Source: Rhodovulum sp. P5 (GTDB lineage: Bacteria; Pseudomonadota; Alphaproteobacteria; Rhodobacterales; Rhodobacteraceae). From it: DNA of 64,000 nucleotides. The notes beneath the pieces were generated by a model. That model saw only the letters and a program-made list of their open reading frames with translations, was not told the DNA's origin and searched no databases. This document shows, piece after piece, positions 25,668-34,380 of this stretch. Each line of letters starts with the position of its first letter. The stretch's first letter is position 1. The stretch is taken from the NCBI RefSeq assembly GCF_002079305.1, contig NZ_CP015039.1, positions 827,501 through 891,500 of the forward strand, in the 5' to 3' direction. Made by a program: the position numbers and the translations under genes.

Positions 25668-26357
25668 TTAGGGGCGCGGGCCCGGAATTGGATCAAGCAT
25701 GAAACCGCGATTGCGCAACGTCTTGATCTCAAAGCCGAAGTCCTGCACCGGGGCAAGCTTGCGGCGCAGATACCCCAGATAGACATCGACCACGTTCTCG
25801 GAACTGGTTCCCTCACCTGCCCAGAGACAGTCGAAGATCTCGCCCCGCGGATGCACTTCGCCGCGATGGTCCCACAAATACAGCAGCAGCGCGAATTCAC
25901 GCTCCGTCAGACTGACCGAGCGGCTGTCGGTGCGCACGATGCGCGCCGCCCTGTCGAACCGGACGGACGGCCCGCCCGCCTGCGCCGCGGCCCGCCTTTG
26001 CTGAACCTGCAGACGGGCGACAAGTTCGTCGAAGGAAAACGGCTTGACGATGTAGTCGTCGGCCCCGGCCTCCAGCCCGGCGGCGCGGTCATCCACCTCG
26101 GCCAGCGCGCTAAGCATCAGGATGGGCATCCGCCCGCCCCCCGCACGCATGCGGCGCACCAAGTCGATGCCGCTGTCGGGGCCGATCATGACATCGACGA
26201 TGGCCGCGTCGGGCCCCCTGTCGCGCATGGCCGCAAGCGCCTCCTCCACCCGGTTCGCGGTCGTGGTGCCGAAGCCGTGAAGCTGCAATCCCCGCGACAG
26301 GGCGGAGGTGATTTCGGGGTCATCATCGACGATCAGGATAAGGGGCGCGTCGGTCAT
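25668..26357 (-). CDS. OmpR-family response regulator
   Basis: 229 aa. The receiver has LIVDDDPEIT, phospho-acceptor Asp in AIVDVMIGPDSG, and Lys in DYIVKPFSF. The C-terminal winged helix reads SLTEREFALLLYLWDHRGEV and VDVYLGYLRRKL, ending RNRGFMLDP. It starts 6 bases after its kinase gene. pqqA begins 113 bases downstream on the same strand, so the pair is a natural candidate to control PQQ synthesis (inference). Confidence 0.9.
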   Translation of the reverse strand: MTDAPLILIVDDDPEITSALSRGLQLHGFGTTTANRVEEALAAMRDRGPDAAIVDVMIGPDSGIDLVRRMRAGGGRMPILMLSALAEVDDRAAGLEAGADDYIVKPFSFDELVARLQVQQRRAAAQAGGPSVRFDRAARIVRTDSRSVSLTEREFALLLYLWDHRGEVHPRGEIFDCLWAGEGTSSENVVDVYLGYLRRKLAPVQDFGFEIKTLRNRGFMLDPIPGPRP

Positions 26358-26363
26358 CGGGGC

Positions 26364-27953
26364 TCACTCCTCGGCCAGCGGGATCCGAAGGGTCATCATG
26401 GTGCCCGGCGCATCACCCAGGCGGTCGGGGTCTGGCACCGGGCTGGTCAGGGCAATCGTCCCGCCCTGCTCCTCCATCACCCAACGGGCCAGCGCAAGGC
26501 CGATGCCAAAGCCCTCGGTCGCCGTGTCCTGCCCCCGGTCGAACCGGTTGAAGACGCGGGTCTTGTCGGGCTCGGGGATACCCGGGCCGTTGTCGGTGAC
26601 GTTCACGCAGCCATACCGCTCCGCCGAGGTAACGCACATGGCCAACCGCCCGCCATCGCGGGCATGGCGCACCGCGTTCCGGATCAGGCCGACAACCACC
26701 TGCCGCGACCAGTTGGCATCGCCCCGCACCAGAACGCCCTGAACACCGTCATAGGTCACGGTCAGCCCCGCACTTCTTGTTTCCGCCTCGGTCTCGGTCA
26801 GCGCCTCCTCGACAATCAGGTTCAGGGCGAAGGGCGTTCTTGCCAGGTCGATCTGCCCGCTTTCCGATCGTGCGATCCGCAACAGATCGTCGATCCGCCG
26901 GTTCAGGCGCCGGGCGCGCGCCTCGATCACCTCAAAGGCCCGGGACGGGTCTCCGGCGCCTTTCGCGCCCAGTTCCGCCTCCATCAGGATCACCGTCAGC
27001 GGCGTGCGCAATTCGTGCCCCACATCCGCGAAGAAGCGTCTGCGGCTTTGGTCGGTCCGGGCGAGCAGGTCATTTGCCTCGCGCAGCGCCTTTGTCCGGT
27101 CGGCAATCGTCTCGTTCAGTCGATCCCATTCGGCGGCGACCTCGTCCTTTCGTCGTGCCAGCGCGACGGCCATGCGGTTCGTTTCGGCAAAAAGCTGGCT
27201 GATCTCGTCAGTTCCGTCCTCGGGCAGCGCGACCGCGAAATCCTCCGCCCCGATCCGCCGGGATGCGGCCCGCGCCAGATCAAGACGGTTCAACTGCGGC
27301 CGAACCAGACCGAAATGGAACACCGCCAGCATCAGGGCCGCCAGCACAGACACCGCAACCGCAAGCGAGGTCAGGGTGCGCCGCAACGCCTCCACCCGCG
27401 CGTTCAACCGGTCACGGGTTCGGATTTCTTCGGTCACCGCCGCGTTCAACAGCATGTCGAAGCTTTGCGCGAAGACGTCGAGAAAGCCCTGAAGCCGTTC
27501 CGCATCTGCCCCTTCGGTCAGCAGGCCGTTGCGGGTGGAGGCAAACAGCGCCTCCATCCGGGCGATGGCAAGGCTTTGGGTCGCCCGTCGGGATTGTTCG
27601 TTCAGCCCCAGCGCGGCCGCCTCTGCCACCGCGGCCCCAAGATCGGTGCGGATCGTGGCAAAGCTGCGCGCCAGATCGGCCGCCACCGGGGCCAGCCTTT
27701 CGCGGCGCACCTCCAGCGGCACCCCGGCCTGAATGGCCTCGACCGCCACGACAAGGAACGATGACGCCTGCGTGGACAGAACGGCATAGCCCGCGATCCG
27801 ACGCTCCGCGGCAAGTGATGCCTCGATCCGCTCTCCCATCCGCGCCATGCCGAAAACCGTCAGGCCGCCGGACAGCACCGCAACCGTCCCGATCAGCCCT
27901 GCCCCCAGCAACAGCCGCGCCTTGATCGTGCCGAACCCCAAGGCCGACCTCAC
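26364..27953 (-). CDS. membrane-bound sensor histidine kinase
   Basis: 529 aa from GTG 27953, chosen because it falls just before the first membrane segment (KARLLLGAGLIGTVAVLSGG); the longer frame to 28109 adds a Cys-rich stretch with no signal. A helical periplasmic sensor (about 40-190) lies before the second segment (SLAVAVSVLAALMLAVFHF). HAMP and coiled coil follow, then HisKA with His313 (FFADVGHELRTP). The HATPase has GLIRNAVRHA, DNGPGIP and GFGIGLAL. The start is uncertain by some tens of residues. It pairs with 25668-26357. Confidence 0.85.
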   Translation of the reverse strand: MRSALGFGTIKARLLLGAGLIGTVAVLSGGLTVFGMARMGERIEASLAAERRIAGYAVLSTQASSFLVVAVEAIQAGVPLEVRRERLAPVAADLARSFATIRTDLGAAVAEAAALGLNEQSRRATQSLAIARMEALFASTRNGLLTEGADAERLQGFLDVFAQSFDMLLNAAVTEEIRTRDRLNARVEALRRTLTSLAVAVSVLAALMLAVFHFGLVRPQLNRLDLARAASRRIGAEDFAVALPEDGTDEISQLFAETNRMAVALARRKDEVAAEWDRLNETIADRTKALREANDLLARTDQSRRRFFADVGHELRTPLTVILMEAELGAKGAGDPSRAFEVIEARARRLNRRIDDLLRIARSESGQIDLARTPFALNLIVEEALTETEAETRSAGLTVTYDGVQGVLVRGDANWSRQVVVGLIRNAVRHARDGGRLAMCVTSAERYGCVNVTDNGPGIPEPDKTRVFNRFDRGQDTATEGFGIGLALARWVMEEQGGTIALTSPVPDPDRLGDAPGTMMTLRIPLAEE

Positions 27954-28163
27954 CCTTGCCGCCCTGCAGCATTTTTTGCTGCACCGCAGCAAATACGAGC
28001 AGACAGCGCAAACGCTGCCTCTTTTTCGGCAATCGCCCTCATGTTCGTCTGCCAGTGGCCCAGTCGGAATGGCATATTCGCCGGCTCGCTTCAGACTAAT
28101 TTCACCCACCTATGCGCCAAATACCAAGCATACCTTTGGATCTATTGACAGCAGGAGCAGCCC

Positions 28164-28370
28164 ATGATGGTGCAACTTCTCTTCATCGCCTGCACTGGGT
28201 TGTCCCATCCCAGTTGCGAAGAACGCAGCATGATCTTTACCGACATCACCCCGATGACCTGTGTCATGGGGGCCCAGCCCGAACTTGCGAAATGGGCCGA
28301 GGAACATCCCAACTGGACCGTGTCGCGCTGGCGCTGCGGCTACATCAACACCGCCCAGAAGAACATCTGA
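28164..28370 (+). CDS. small cysteine-containing conserved protein
   Basis: 68 aa (ATG 28164; ATG 28167 is equally possible), with GGAG upstream. It starts with a short hydrophobic stretch (MMVQLLFIACTG). Four Cys are present: Cys10, Cys18 (HPSCEE), Cys33 (PMTCVMG) and Cys58 (RWRCGY). The motif MGAQPELAKWAEEHPNW is one I recall from small conserved Rhodobacterales proteins of unknown function. It is divergent from the kinase gene and convergent with the NDH-2-like gene. Confidence 0.7.
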   Translation: MMVQLLFIACTGLSHPSCEERSMIFTDITPMTCVMGAQPELAKWAEEHPNWTVSRWRCGYINTAQKNI

Positions 28371-28404
28371 GCACGCCTTCCGGGCTGCGAGGTTCGGCAG
28401 GTCG

Positions 28405-30033
28405 CTACCGCGGCCCTGTCCCTTCGTCGGGCGGCCATGTGGCGCCGCGTTTTTCCATGTAGGGCTTGAAGTAGTCCCGAAAGGCGGAAAAACCCTCGGC
28501 CAGCATCATGAATTCCTGACGGTTCATGACCAGAACCTTGGTATCCTCCGCGGCGCGCACTGTCGTCTTGCGGCGGGTGGCCCCAAGGATCAGCCGCTCC
28601 CCGAAATGGCCACCGGGGCCGATGATGCGTGTGGTCATCTTGCCGGTCTCGTCGTCCGGGCGCTCCATCTCGACCGAGCCGGAGACCACGGTGAAAAACC
28701 CGTCTGACCGGTCCCCCGCGCGATAGATGATGTCGCCGGCCCGGTAATAGACGTAGCGCAGCGGCGGCTTCGAATAGGCCTTGATCTGCACCACGCTGCG
28801 CGCGCCCAGCCCGTCCAGCACCCAGTTGAGCAGCACCTTGATCCGCGTGCCCATACCCGGCAACAGCGCAAGGTAATAGGACCGCCACAACAGCCACGCG
28901 GGAACGCCGGTGATCTCTTTGCCGAACACGTCGGCCACCCCCCGTTTGGCCCCCAGCGACGCGAGGGAACCCCGCGATTCATAGGCGAAGGTCTTCACCG
29001 GCTTGCCCCGGATCGCGGCGTTGACGTTCTGCGCGATCAGCTTGGCCTCCCGTACCGCGAATTGCGCGGTCGGCGGGGCGAAGTCGAACCGGTCCGTGGC
29101 GTTCTCCTTCAGTGGGATCAGCGCACAGTCGCCCAGCGCCCAGATGTTGTCGCGCCCCTTCACCCGCAGCGTGCGGTCGACCGAAACCCGGCCATGTTCC
29201 GATGGCAGCCCCATGCGTTTGACGACCGGCAGCGGGGCGTTGCCGATGGTGGCCACGACGGTGCGGGTATCGATCACCTCCCCGTCGGAGGTAACAAGCT
29301 GCCGGGCGGTGGCGCTGGCCACGCCGGTTTTCAACCGCAGGTCGATACCGTGGCGGGTCAGGTGGTCGGTGGCATAGGCGGCCAGCCCCTCTGGCATCTC
29401 GTTCAGAATGCGCGGCGCGAATTCCAGAAGCAGAACGCGCACCTCAGATGGATCGATCTCCGGGTAATAGGGCAGCGACCGGTCGATCAGCTCCTTCATC
29501 TCGCCCACGGTTTCCACGCCGGAGAACCCGCCGCCGATCACCGTGAAGGTCAGCGCGCCGCGGCGCGTTTCCGGCAGGGGTGTGACAGAGGCATGTTCAA
29601 GCTGCTGGATCACATGTTCGCGCAGGCGCCGGGCATCCTCCAGCGTCTTCATCTTCAGCGAATGCTCTTCCAGCCCCGGCATGCGCGACAGGTCCGTCCC
29701 CTGCCCCAGCGCGATGACAAGGTGATCATAGGGCACCTCCACCGGCATGCGCTGAATGCCCTGAAACACCGTGATCAGCCGGCGGTCGAAATCCACGCTG
29801 TCGATCAGCGCCTTGCGCACCATCACGCCTTTGAGAAGAAACCGCAGCGGCGACACCGCATGGCCCGGCGTGATGGACCCTGCCCCGACCTCCGGCAATA
29901 GCGGCTGGAAGACGAAGTAGTTCTCGGCGTTGATCAGTTCGACCTCCGCCGTATTGCCGAGTTTCCGTTTCAGCGCACGGGCGGCATACATGCCCCCGAA
30001 GCCACCGCCGAGGACTACAACACGAGTCGCCAT
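28405..30033 (-). CDS. type II NADH dehydrogenase-like flavoprotein with C-terminal cyclic-nucleotide-binding domain
   Basis: 542 aa from ATG 30033 (GGAG six to seven bases upstream). The FAD site is VVVLGGGFGGMYAARAL. The NADH site is FTVIGGGFSGVETVGEM. The second FAD motif is NIWALGDCALIP. After the NDH-2 part (about 1-425) comes a cNMP/CAP-type domain (about 435-535): YRAGDIIYRAGDRSDGFFTV, then GGHFGERLILGATRRKTTVR, where GE and R are placed as in the phosphate-binding cassette. NDH-2 normally ends near 430 residues, so the extension suggests allosteric control of NADH or quinone redox (inference). Confidence 0.9.
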   Translation of the reverse strand: MATRVVVLGGGFGGMYAARALKRKLGNTAEVELINAENYFVFQPLLPEVGAGSITPGHAVSPLRFLLKGVMVRKALIDSVDFDRRLITVFQGIQRMPVEVPYDHLVIALGQGTDLSRMPGLEEHSLKMKTLEDARRLREHVIQQLEHASVTPLPETRRGALTFTVIGGGFSGVETVGEMKELIDRSLPYYPEIDPSEVRVLLLEFAPRILNEMPEGLAAYATDHLTRHGIDLRLKTGVASATARQLVTSDGEVIDTRTVVATIGNAPLPVVKRMGLPSEHGRVSVDRTLRVKGRDNIWALGDCALIPLKENATDRFDFAPPTAQFAVREAKLIAQNVNAAIRGKPVKTFAYESRGSLASLGAKRGVADVFGKEITGVPAWLLWRSYYLALLPGMGTRIKVLLNWVLDGLGARSVVQIKAYSKPPLRYVYYRAGDIIYRAGDRSDGFFTVVSGSVEMERPDDETGKMTTRIIGPGGHFGERLILGATRRKTTVRAAEDTKVLVMNRQEFMMLAEGFSAFRDYFKPYMEKRGATWPPDEGTGPR

Positions 30034-30245
30034 GGTCATCTCCTGCCTTCTGCGTTGCAGCATAGGGACTGTTCTGCCGAGGGCCAGCCAATTTGCGCAA
30101 ACGAACGACGATCACGCCGGCCCCGATTTCCGCGCCGCGACAATTACAGGTTGCAAAAGAAATGGCGGAGGGCACAAGGCCAATTTGCCCTGACAGGGGC
30201 GGCAAAGGCCCTCACCGTCAGGAAGCGGATCTTGATCGTTAACGT

Positions 30246-30274
30246 TTGACGCAATGGACCGCCGTTTCTAGACT
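30246..30274 (+). promoter_or_regulatory. sigma-70-type promoter of the VPLPA-CTERM gene 30306
   Basis: TTGACG (30246-30251), a 17-base spacer and TAGACT (30269-30274). Transcription would start near 30281, about 25 bases before the ATG, with GGGGGAG as ribosome-binding site. Confidence 0.55.
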
Positions 30275-30305
30275 AAGCCGGCAAAATTTCTCGGGGGGAG
30301 ACAAG

Positions 30306-31046
30306 ATGAAGAAGAGCATTGCGGCTGCGGCCCTTGCAATCGGCGTGGCCAGTTCGGCCCAAGCCGTCGAGGTCAACTGGATCGACTGGACGGGCTCCGA
30401 CAATACGAACGGGTTCACCGCATACGGCACGATAACCTCTGACGGGGAAACCATCGATGTCGTCTACAACAATCCGCAGGGCGTGGGGTTCATCCAGACG
30501 GGGACCGGTGCGAACTATTTCGGATATTCCGGCGACTCTCCGTATACGAGCGAAGGGCCGAACGGCAATTCCAACGACCCCACCCCGGCAGAGATGATCG
30601 CCCTACGCTATGCCGGCACGCAAACGCTGACCTTTTCGCAGACCGTTCAGAACCTGTACTATTCCTATGTCAGCATGAACGGGAACGGCTACCGCTATAG
30701 CCAGGATTTCGAAATCCTCAGCAATACCGGCCAGAACTGGGATGGAACCGGCAATGACGGCCGGGGCTATTTCGGCAGCGGCCCGGTGGTACGGGTGGAC
30801 AACAATGACGGGACCTACTCGCTGAATGCGATCTCGGGTGAACCGCATGGGACGATCCTGTTCACCGATACGTTCGACACCCTGACCTGGCAGAGCCTGA
30901 CCAACGAATACTGGAACGGGTTTACGATCGGGGTCGAGGGCACGGACGCTCAGGTGCCGGACCCTGTACCGCTGCCGGCAGCGGCTTTTCTGCTGATCGG
31001 CGGTCTGGGGTCGCTGGCCGCCCTTGGAACGCGCCGGACGTCGTAA
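30306..31046 (+). CDS. exported VPLPA-CTERM sorting-domain protein 1
   Basis: 246 aa from ATG 30306. Signal peptide MKKSIAAAALAIGVASSAQA. The mature part is beta-rich, poor in Lys and Cys, and rich in Asn, Gly and Tyr. The C-terminus has the tripartite sorting signal: VPLPAAAFLLIGGLGSL, a hydrophobic helix, and a basic end (GTRRTS). VPLPA-CTERM proteins of Rhodobacterales are processed by a dedicated exosortase (XrtD type), not seen here. Likely a surface or extracellular-matrix protein. It has its own promoter and a hairpin after the stop. Confidence 0.9.
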   Translation: MKKSIAAAALAIGVASSAQAVEVNWIDWTGSDNTNGFTAYGTITSDGETIDVVYNNPQGVGFIQTGTGANYFGYSGDSPYTSEGPNGNSNDPTPAEMIALRYAGTQTLTFSQTVQNLYYSYVSMNGNGYRYSQDFEILSNTGQNWDGTGNDGRGYFGSGPVVRVDNNDGTYSLNAISGEPHGTILFTDTFDTLTWQSLTNEYWNGFTIGVEGTDAQVPDPVPLPAAAFLLIGGLGSLAALGTRRTS

Positions 31047-31076
31047 ACCCGCAACGGGTTCAGATCACGATCTCAT

Positions 31077-31098
31077 GGCCCGGGGCATGCGCCGGGCC
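31077..31098 (+). terminator. hairpin between convergent genes 30306 and 31134
   Basis: GGCCCGG-8 bases-CCGGGCC, with a GCATGC core in the loop. A second small repeat (AACCCG-CAA-CGGGTT, 31046-31060) lies directly at the stop. No U-tract. Likely a terminator for either or both strands. Confidence 0.45.
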
Positions 31099-31133
31099 AA
31101 CAGCCATACACGCGCTGGCGCATTTCAAACCAC

Positions 31134-32246
31134 TCAGATCCGCGCGCCGGTCTTCGCGTCGAACAGTTTCGCCTTCGCCATGTCCACCGCGAACCGGAAA
31201 CTCTGACCGATGCCCACAGCGTCTTCGGGGTGGACGCGGGCGATCAGGTCTTCACCGGCAATCTGGAACACGATCATCGTGTCGGGGCCGGTGGGTTCCA
31301 CCACCTCGACGGGCGCATCGAACACATAATGGGTCGGGCCCGGCGCAGCCCCCCGTGCCGCCACGATGGTCTCCGGCCTTATACCGAGGATCACGTCATG
31401 GCCGTCCGGCGTGTCGATCCGCGTGGCCTCCGGCGTTGGCAGGGGAAACTTCAGCGGCAGGCGCGCGCCCACGGGCACCACGGACACCGCCGCGCCCTCG
31501 CGCAAGACGCGGCCCTTGATCATGTTCATCGGGGGCGAGCCCATGAAGCCCGCCACGAACATGTCGGCGGGGTGTTCGTAGATCGTGGCCGGGTCGGCGA
31601 ATTGCCGGATATGGCCGTTGTCCATCACTGCGATCCGGGTGGCCAGCGTCATCGCCTCGATCTGGTCATGGGTCACGTAGACGGCGGTCTTGCCCAGCCG
31701 CTGATGCAGCTTCTTGATCTCGGTCCGCATCTCGATCCGCAACTTGGCGTCGAGGTTCGACAAGGGTTCGTCGAACAGGAACACCGCCGGTTGCCGGACC
31801 AGTGCGCGGCCCATCGCCACCCGTTGCCGCTGCCCGCCCGAGAGCTGCCCCGGCTTGCGGTCCAGCAAATGGTCGATCTGCAGGAGTTTGGCAAATTCCG
31901 CCAGCGCCGCATCCTGCCGGTCATTCGGCACCCGGCGCGTCTGCATCCCGAAGGTGATGTTCTCGCGCACGGTCTTGGTGGGGTAAAGCGCGTAGGACTG
32001 GAACACCATGGCGATGTCCCGGTCGCGCGGCGGCACCTTGTTGACCTGCTTTTCGCCGATCACGATCTCGCCCGCACTGGCCGTCTCCAGCCCCGAAATC
32101 AGGTTCAGAAGGGTGGACTTGCCGCAGCCCGAGGGGCCGACCAGCACCACGAATTCGCCCGGATCGATCTCCAGGTCGATGCCCTTGATCACCTGGGTCG
32201 CGCCGAAATTCTTGCGCAAGCCTTTCAGCCGGATGCCCGCCGCCAT
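31134..32246 (-). CDS. sugar ABC transporter ATP-binding protein (MalK/UgpC type)
   Basis: 370 aa. Walker A GPSGCGKST, Q-loop MVFQSYALYP, signature LSGGQRQRVAMGRALVR, Walker B FLFDEPLSNLD, then AVYVTHDQIEAMTLA. The C-terminal MalK-type regulatory/OB domain begins near IYEHPADMFVAGFMGSPPMN and contains ILGIRPE. It follows the permease gene by 3 bases and closes the operon that begins with the binding protein at 35634. Confidence 0.95.
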   Translation of the reverse strand: MAAGIRLKGLRKNFGATQVIKGIDLEIDPGEFVVLVGPSGCGKSTLLNLISGLETASAGEIVIGEKQVNKVPPRDRDIAMVFQSYALYPTKTVRENITFGMQTRRVPNDRQDAALAEFAKLLQIDHLLDRKPGQLSGGQRQRVAMGRALVRQPAVFLFDEPLSNLDAKLRIEMRTEIKKLHQRLGKTAVYVTHDQIEAMTLATRIAVMDNGHIRQFADPATIYEHPADMFVAGFMGSPPMNMIKGRVLREGAAVSVVPVGARLPLKFPLPTPEATRIDTPDGHDVILGIRPETIVAARGAAPGPTHYVFDAPVEVVEPTGPDTMIVFQIAGEDLIARVHPEDAVGIGQSFRFAVDMAKAKLFDAKTGARI

Positions 32247-32249
32247 TCC

Positions 32250-33143
32250 CTACCCCTTTACCGCCCCGGCCGACAGCCCGCGCACGAACCAGGCACCGGC
32301 CACGACATAAACCAGCAATGTGGGCAGGCCCGCGATGATCGCCGCGGCCATGTCCACATTGTATTCCTTCACGCCCGTCGACGTGTTCACCACATTGTTC
32401 AGCGCCACCGTCACGGGATTGGAATCCCCCACCGTGAAGGCCACGCCGAACAGGAAGTCGTTCCAGATCTGCGTGAACTGCCAGATGACCGTAACCACGA
32501 TGGCCGGCAGCGACATCGGCAGCACGATCTTGAAGAAGATGCCGAAGAACCCCGCCCCGTCGACCTGCGCGGCCTGCACGATCCCGTCTGGCACGCCGAT
32601 GAAGAAGTTGCGGAAGAACAGCGTCGTGAACGCAAGGCCATAGACCACATGCACCAGCACCAGCCCCGGCACCGTACCCGCCAGCCCCAACTGCCCCAGC
32701 GTCCGCGCCATCGGCAGCAGGATCACCTGGAACGGGATGAACGCGCCAAACAGCATCAGCGCAAAGATGATGTCCGCGCCCCGAAAGCGCCACTTGGTCA
32801 GGGCATAGCCGTTCAGCGCGCCCAACGCGGTGGACAGGAACACCCCCGGCACCGCCATCATCACCGAATTCATCATGTAGGGCTGCAACCCGTCGCAGCG
32901 CACGCCCACGCAGGCCGCGCCCCAGGCCTTGGCCCAGGCGTCAAAACGGATGGACGACGGCAGGCTCAGCAGGTTGCCCGCCCGGATCTCCTCCAACGAC
33001 TTCAGTGAGGTGGAGAGCATCACGAATAGCGGGATCAGGTAGTACAGGCAGAAGATCCCGAGGATCGCGAAGAGGGCGAACCGCATCAGGATTGCCACCG
33101 GCCCCGAGGGGCGGACGATGTCAGAGGTCGCGCGCTGTCTCAT
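32250..33143 (-). CDS. carbohydrate ABC transporter permease (MalG type)
   Basis: 297 aa with six membrane segments starting IGFCLYYLIPLF-like after a short cytoplasmic N-terminus. The MalG-type EAA loop reads GIVQAAQVDGAGFFGIFFKIVLP. The insert between segments 1 and 2 contains two Cys (GAACVGVRCDG), a trait I associate with glucose/mannose-type systems. The ribosome-binding site before ATG 33143 is weak. A 292-base gap separates it from the partner permease gene upstream. Confidence 0.93.
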   Translation of the reverse strand: MRQRATSDIVRPSGPVAILMRFALFAILGIFCLYYLIPLFVMLSTSLKSLEEIRAGNLLSLPSSIRFDAWAKAWGAACVGVRCDGLQPYMMNSVMMAVPGVFLSTALGALNGYALTKWRFRGADIIFALMLFGAFIPFQVILLPMARTLGQLGLAGTVPGLVLVHVVYGLAFTTLFFRNFFIGVPDGIVQAAQVDGAGFFGIFFKIVLPMSLPAIVVTVIWQFTQIWNDFLFGVAFTVGDSNPVTVALNNVVNTSTGVKEYNVDMAAAIIAGLPTLLVYVVAGAWFVRGLSAGAVKG

Positions 33144-33435
33144 GACCGTGGCCCGCCAGATTGGCAGAGTCGCCCTGTCGTGCTGCTTGGCCCAGCGTAT
33201 CGAGGCGCGGAGTCATGGGCCGCAGGCCCGCCGCGCCATCGCCGGGCCGCCCCCTCGGCCCGGCGATCTGGTAATGCCAGCGAGACGTCCGCGGGTTCGG
33301 CGGATCTGCTGCCATAAATCGCGTAGAGCAATCGTCGGATCGCCGCGCCGCGGCCCGTCCACGACGCGGCTCGGCATGTCTTCGGAACTCGGGTTGACCC
33401 GACAAGGGCGCGACAGCTGCGACGGGCCACTGGGT
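33144..33435 (-). promoter_or_regulatory. 292-bp spacer inside the sugar-transport operon, with a strong hairpin (33241-33264)
   Basis: It lies between two permease genes that are normally adjacent. GCCGGGCC-8 bases-GGCCCGGC is a perfect 8-bp stem. Open frames here have no ribosome-binding site and no domain I recognise. It may be an mRNA-processing or attenuation site, or the remains of a lost gene. Confidence 0.45.
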
Positions 33436-34359
33436 TCATCGCCGGCTCCCCCGCAGTTCGGAATAAAGATAGGGCACGATGATCGCACAGACGGTCGCCA
33501 GCATCATCACCGCGCTCGCCGCCGCCATGCCGAGTTCGGAGCGCTGGAAGGCATAGGCATACATGAAGGTCGCCGGCATGTCGGTGGCATAGCCGGGGCC
33601 ACCGCCGGTGAGCGCCACGACAAGGTCGAAGCTCTTGATCGCCAGATGGGCGAGGATGATGATCACCGACAGGAAAACGGGCCTGAGGGACGGCAGCACG
33701 ATGCGCGTATAGGTCCGCCACGGCCCGGCGCCGTCGATGGCCGCGGCCTTCAGCACCTCGTCATCGACCGACCGGAGCCCGGCAAGGAACAGCGCCATCG
33801 CATAGCCGGAGCTTTGCCAGACCGCCGCGATCACCACGGTGTAGATCGCGTAATCGGCGTTCACCAGCCAGTCGAACCTGAACCCTTCGAACCCCCATTC
33901 ATGCATGACCTTCTCAAGGCCAAGACCGGGGTTCAGGATCCATTTCCAGACGGTGCCGGTGACGATGAAGGACAGCGCCATCGGGTACAGGTAGATCGTG
34001 CGGATCACCCCCTCGATCCGGATACGCTGGTCCAGCAGGATCGCCAGCACCACCCCGATGGCCATGCTGATCCCGATGAAAAGCCCCGAGAACAGGAACA
34101 GGTTCTTCAGCGCCACATACCAGCGCGGCGTGTCCCACAGCCGGATATACTGGTCCAGCCCGTCGAAGGTGTAGACGGGCATCATCGTGGACTTGGTGAC
34201 CGAGATATAGGCCGTCCACGCGATGAAGCCGTAGACGAAGAACAGGCTCAGCGCGAAGAGCGGCGAGACCACCAGAAGCGGCAGCTTGCGCTCGAACCAG
34301 CGCGAAAAAGATGTCAGCACCCCACCCTCGGCCATGACGGCACGGGCGGGCCGGGACAT
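33436..34359 (-). CDS. carbohydrate ABC transporter permease (MalF type)
   Basis: 307 aa; MAEGG at 34335 is an alternative start. Six membrane segments begin at LPLLVVSPLFALSLFFVYGF. The EAA loop reads EVLKAAAIDGAGPWRTYTRI, and the end reads ATVCAIIVPYLYSEL. The short first periplasmic region (YISVTKSTMMPVYTFDGL) fits the glucose/mannose-type subfamily. It starts 21 bases after the binding-protein gene. Confidence 0.93.
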   Translation of the reverse strand: MSRPARAVMAEGGVLTSFSRWFERKLPLLVVSPLFALSLFFVYGFIAWTAYISVTKSTMMPVYTFDGLDQYIRLWDTPRWYVALKNLFLFSGLFIGISMAIGVVLAILLDQRIRIEGVIRTIYLYPMALSFIVTGTVWKWILNPGLGLEKVMHEWGFEGFRFDWLVNADYAIYTVVIAAVWQSSGYAMALFLAGLRSVDDEVLKAAAIDGAGPWRTYTRIVLPSLRPVFLSVIIILAHLAIKSFDLVVALTGGGPGYATDMPATFMYAYAFQRSELGMAAASAVMMLATVCAIIVPYLYSELRGSRR

Positions 34360-34380
34360 GCCCGGCCCCCCGCCCTTGTC

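Noticed and set aside
31230..33008. Plus-strand frame of 592 codons opposite the sugar ATPase and permease
   Set aside because: His/Gln/Arg-rich sequence without domains; both genes on the other strand are complete and canonical.
33121..33405. 94-codon minus-strand frame in the sugar-operon gap
   Set aside because: Arg-rich, no ribosome-binding site, no hydrophobic or conserved motif, and it overlaps the permease start. Kept only as a non-coding spacer.
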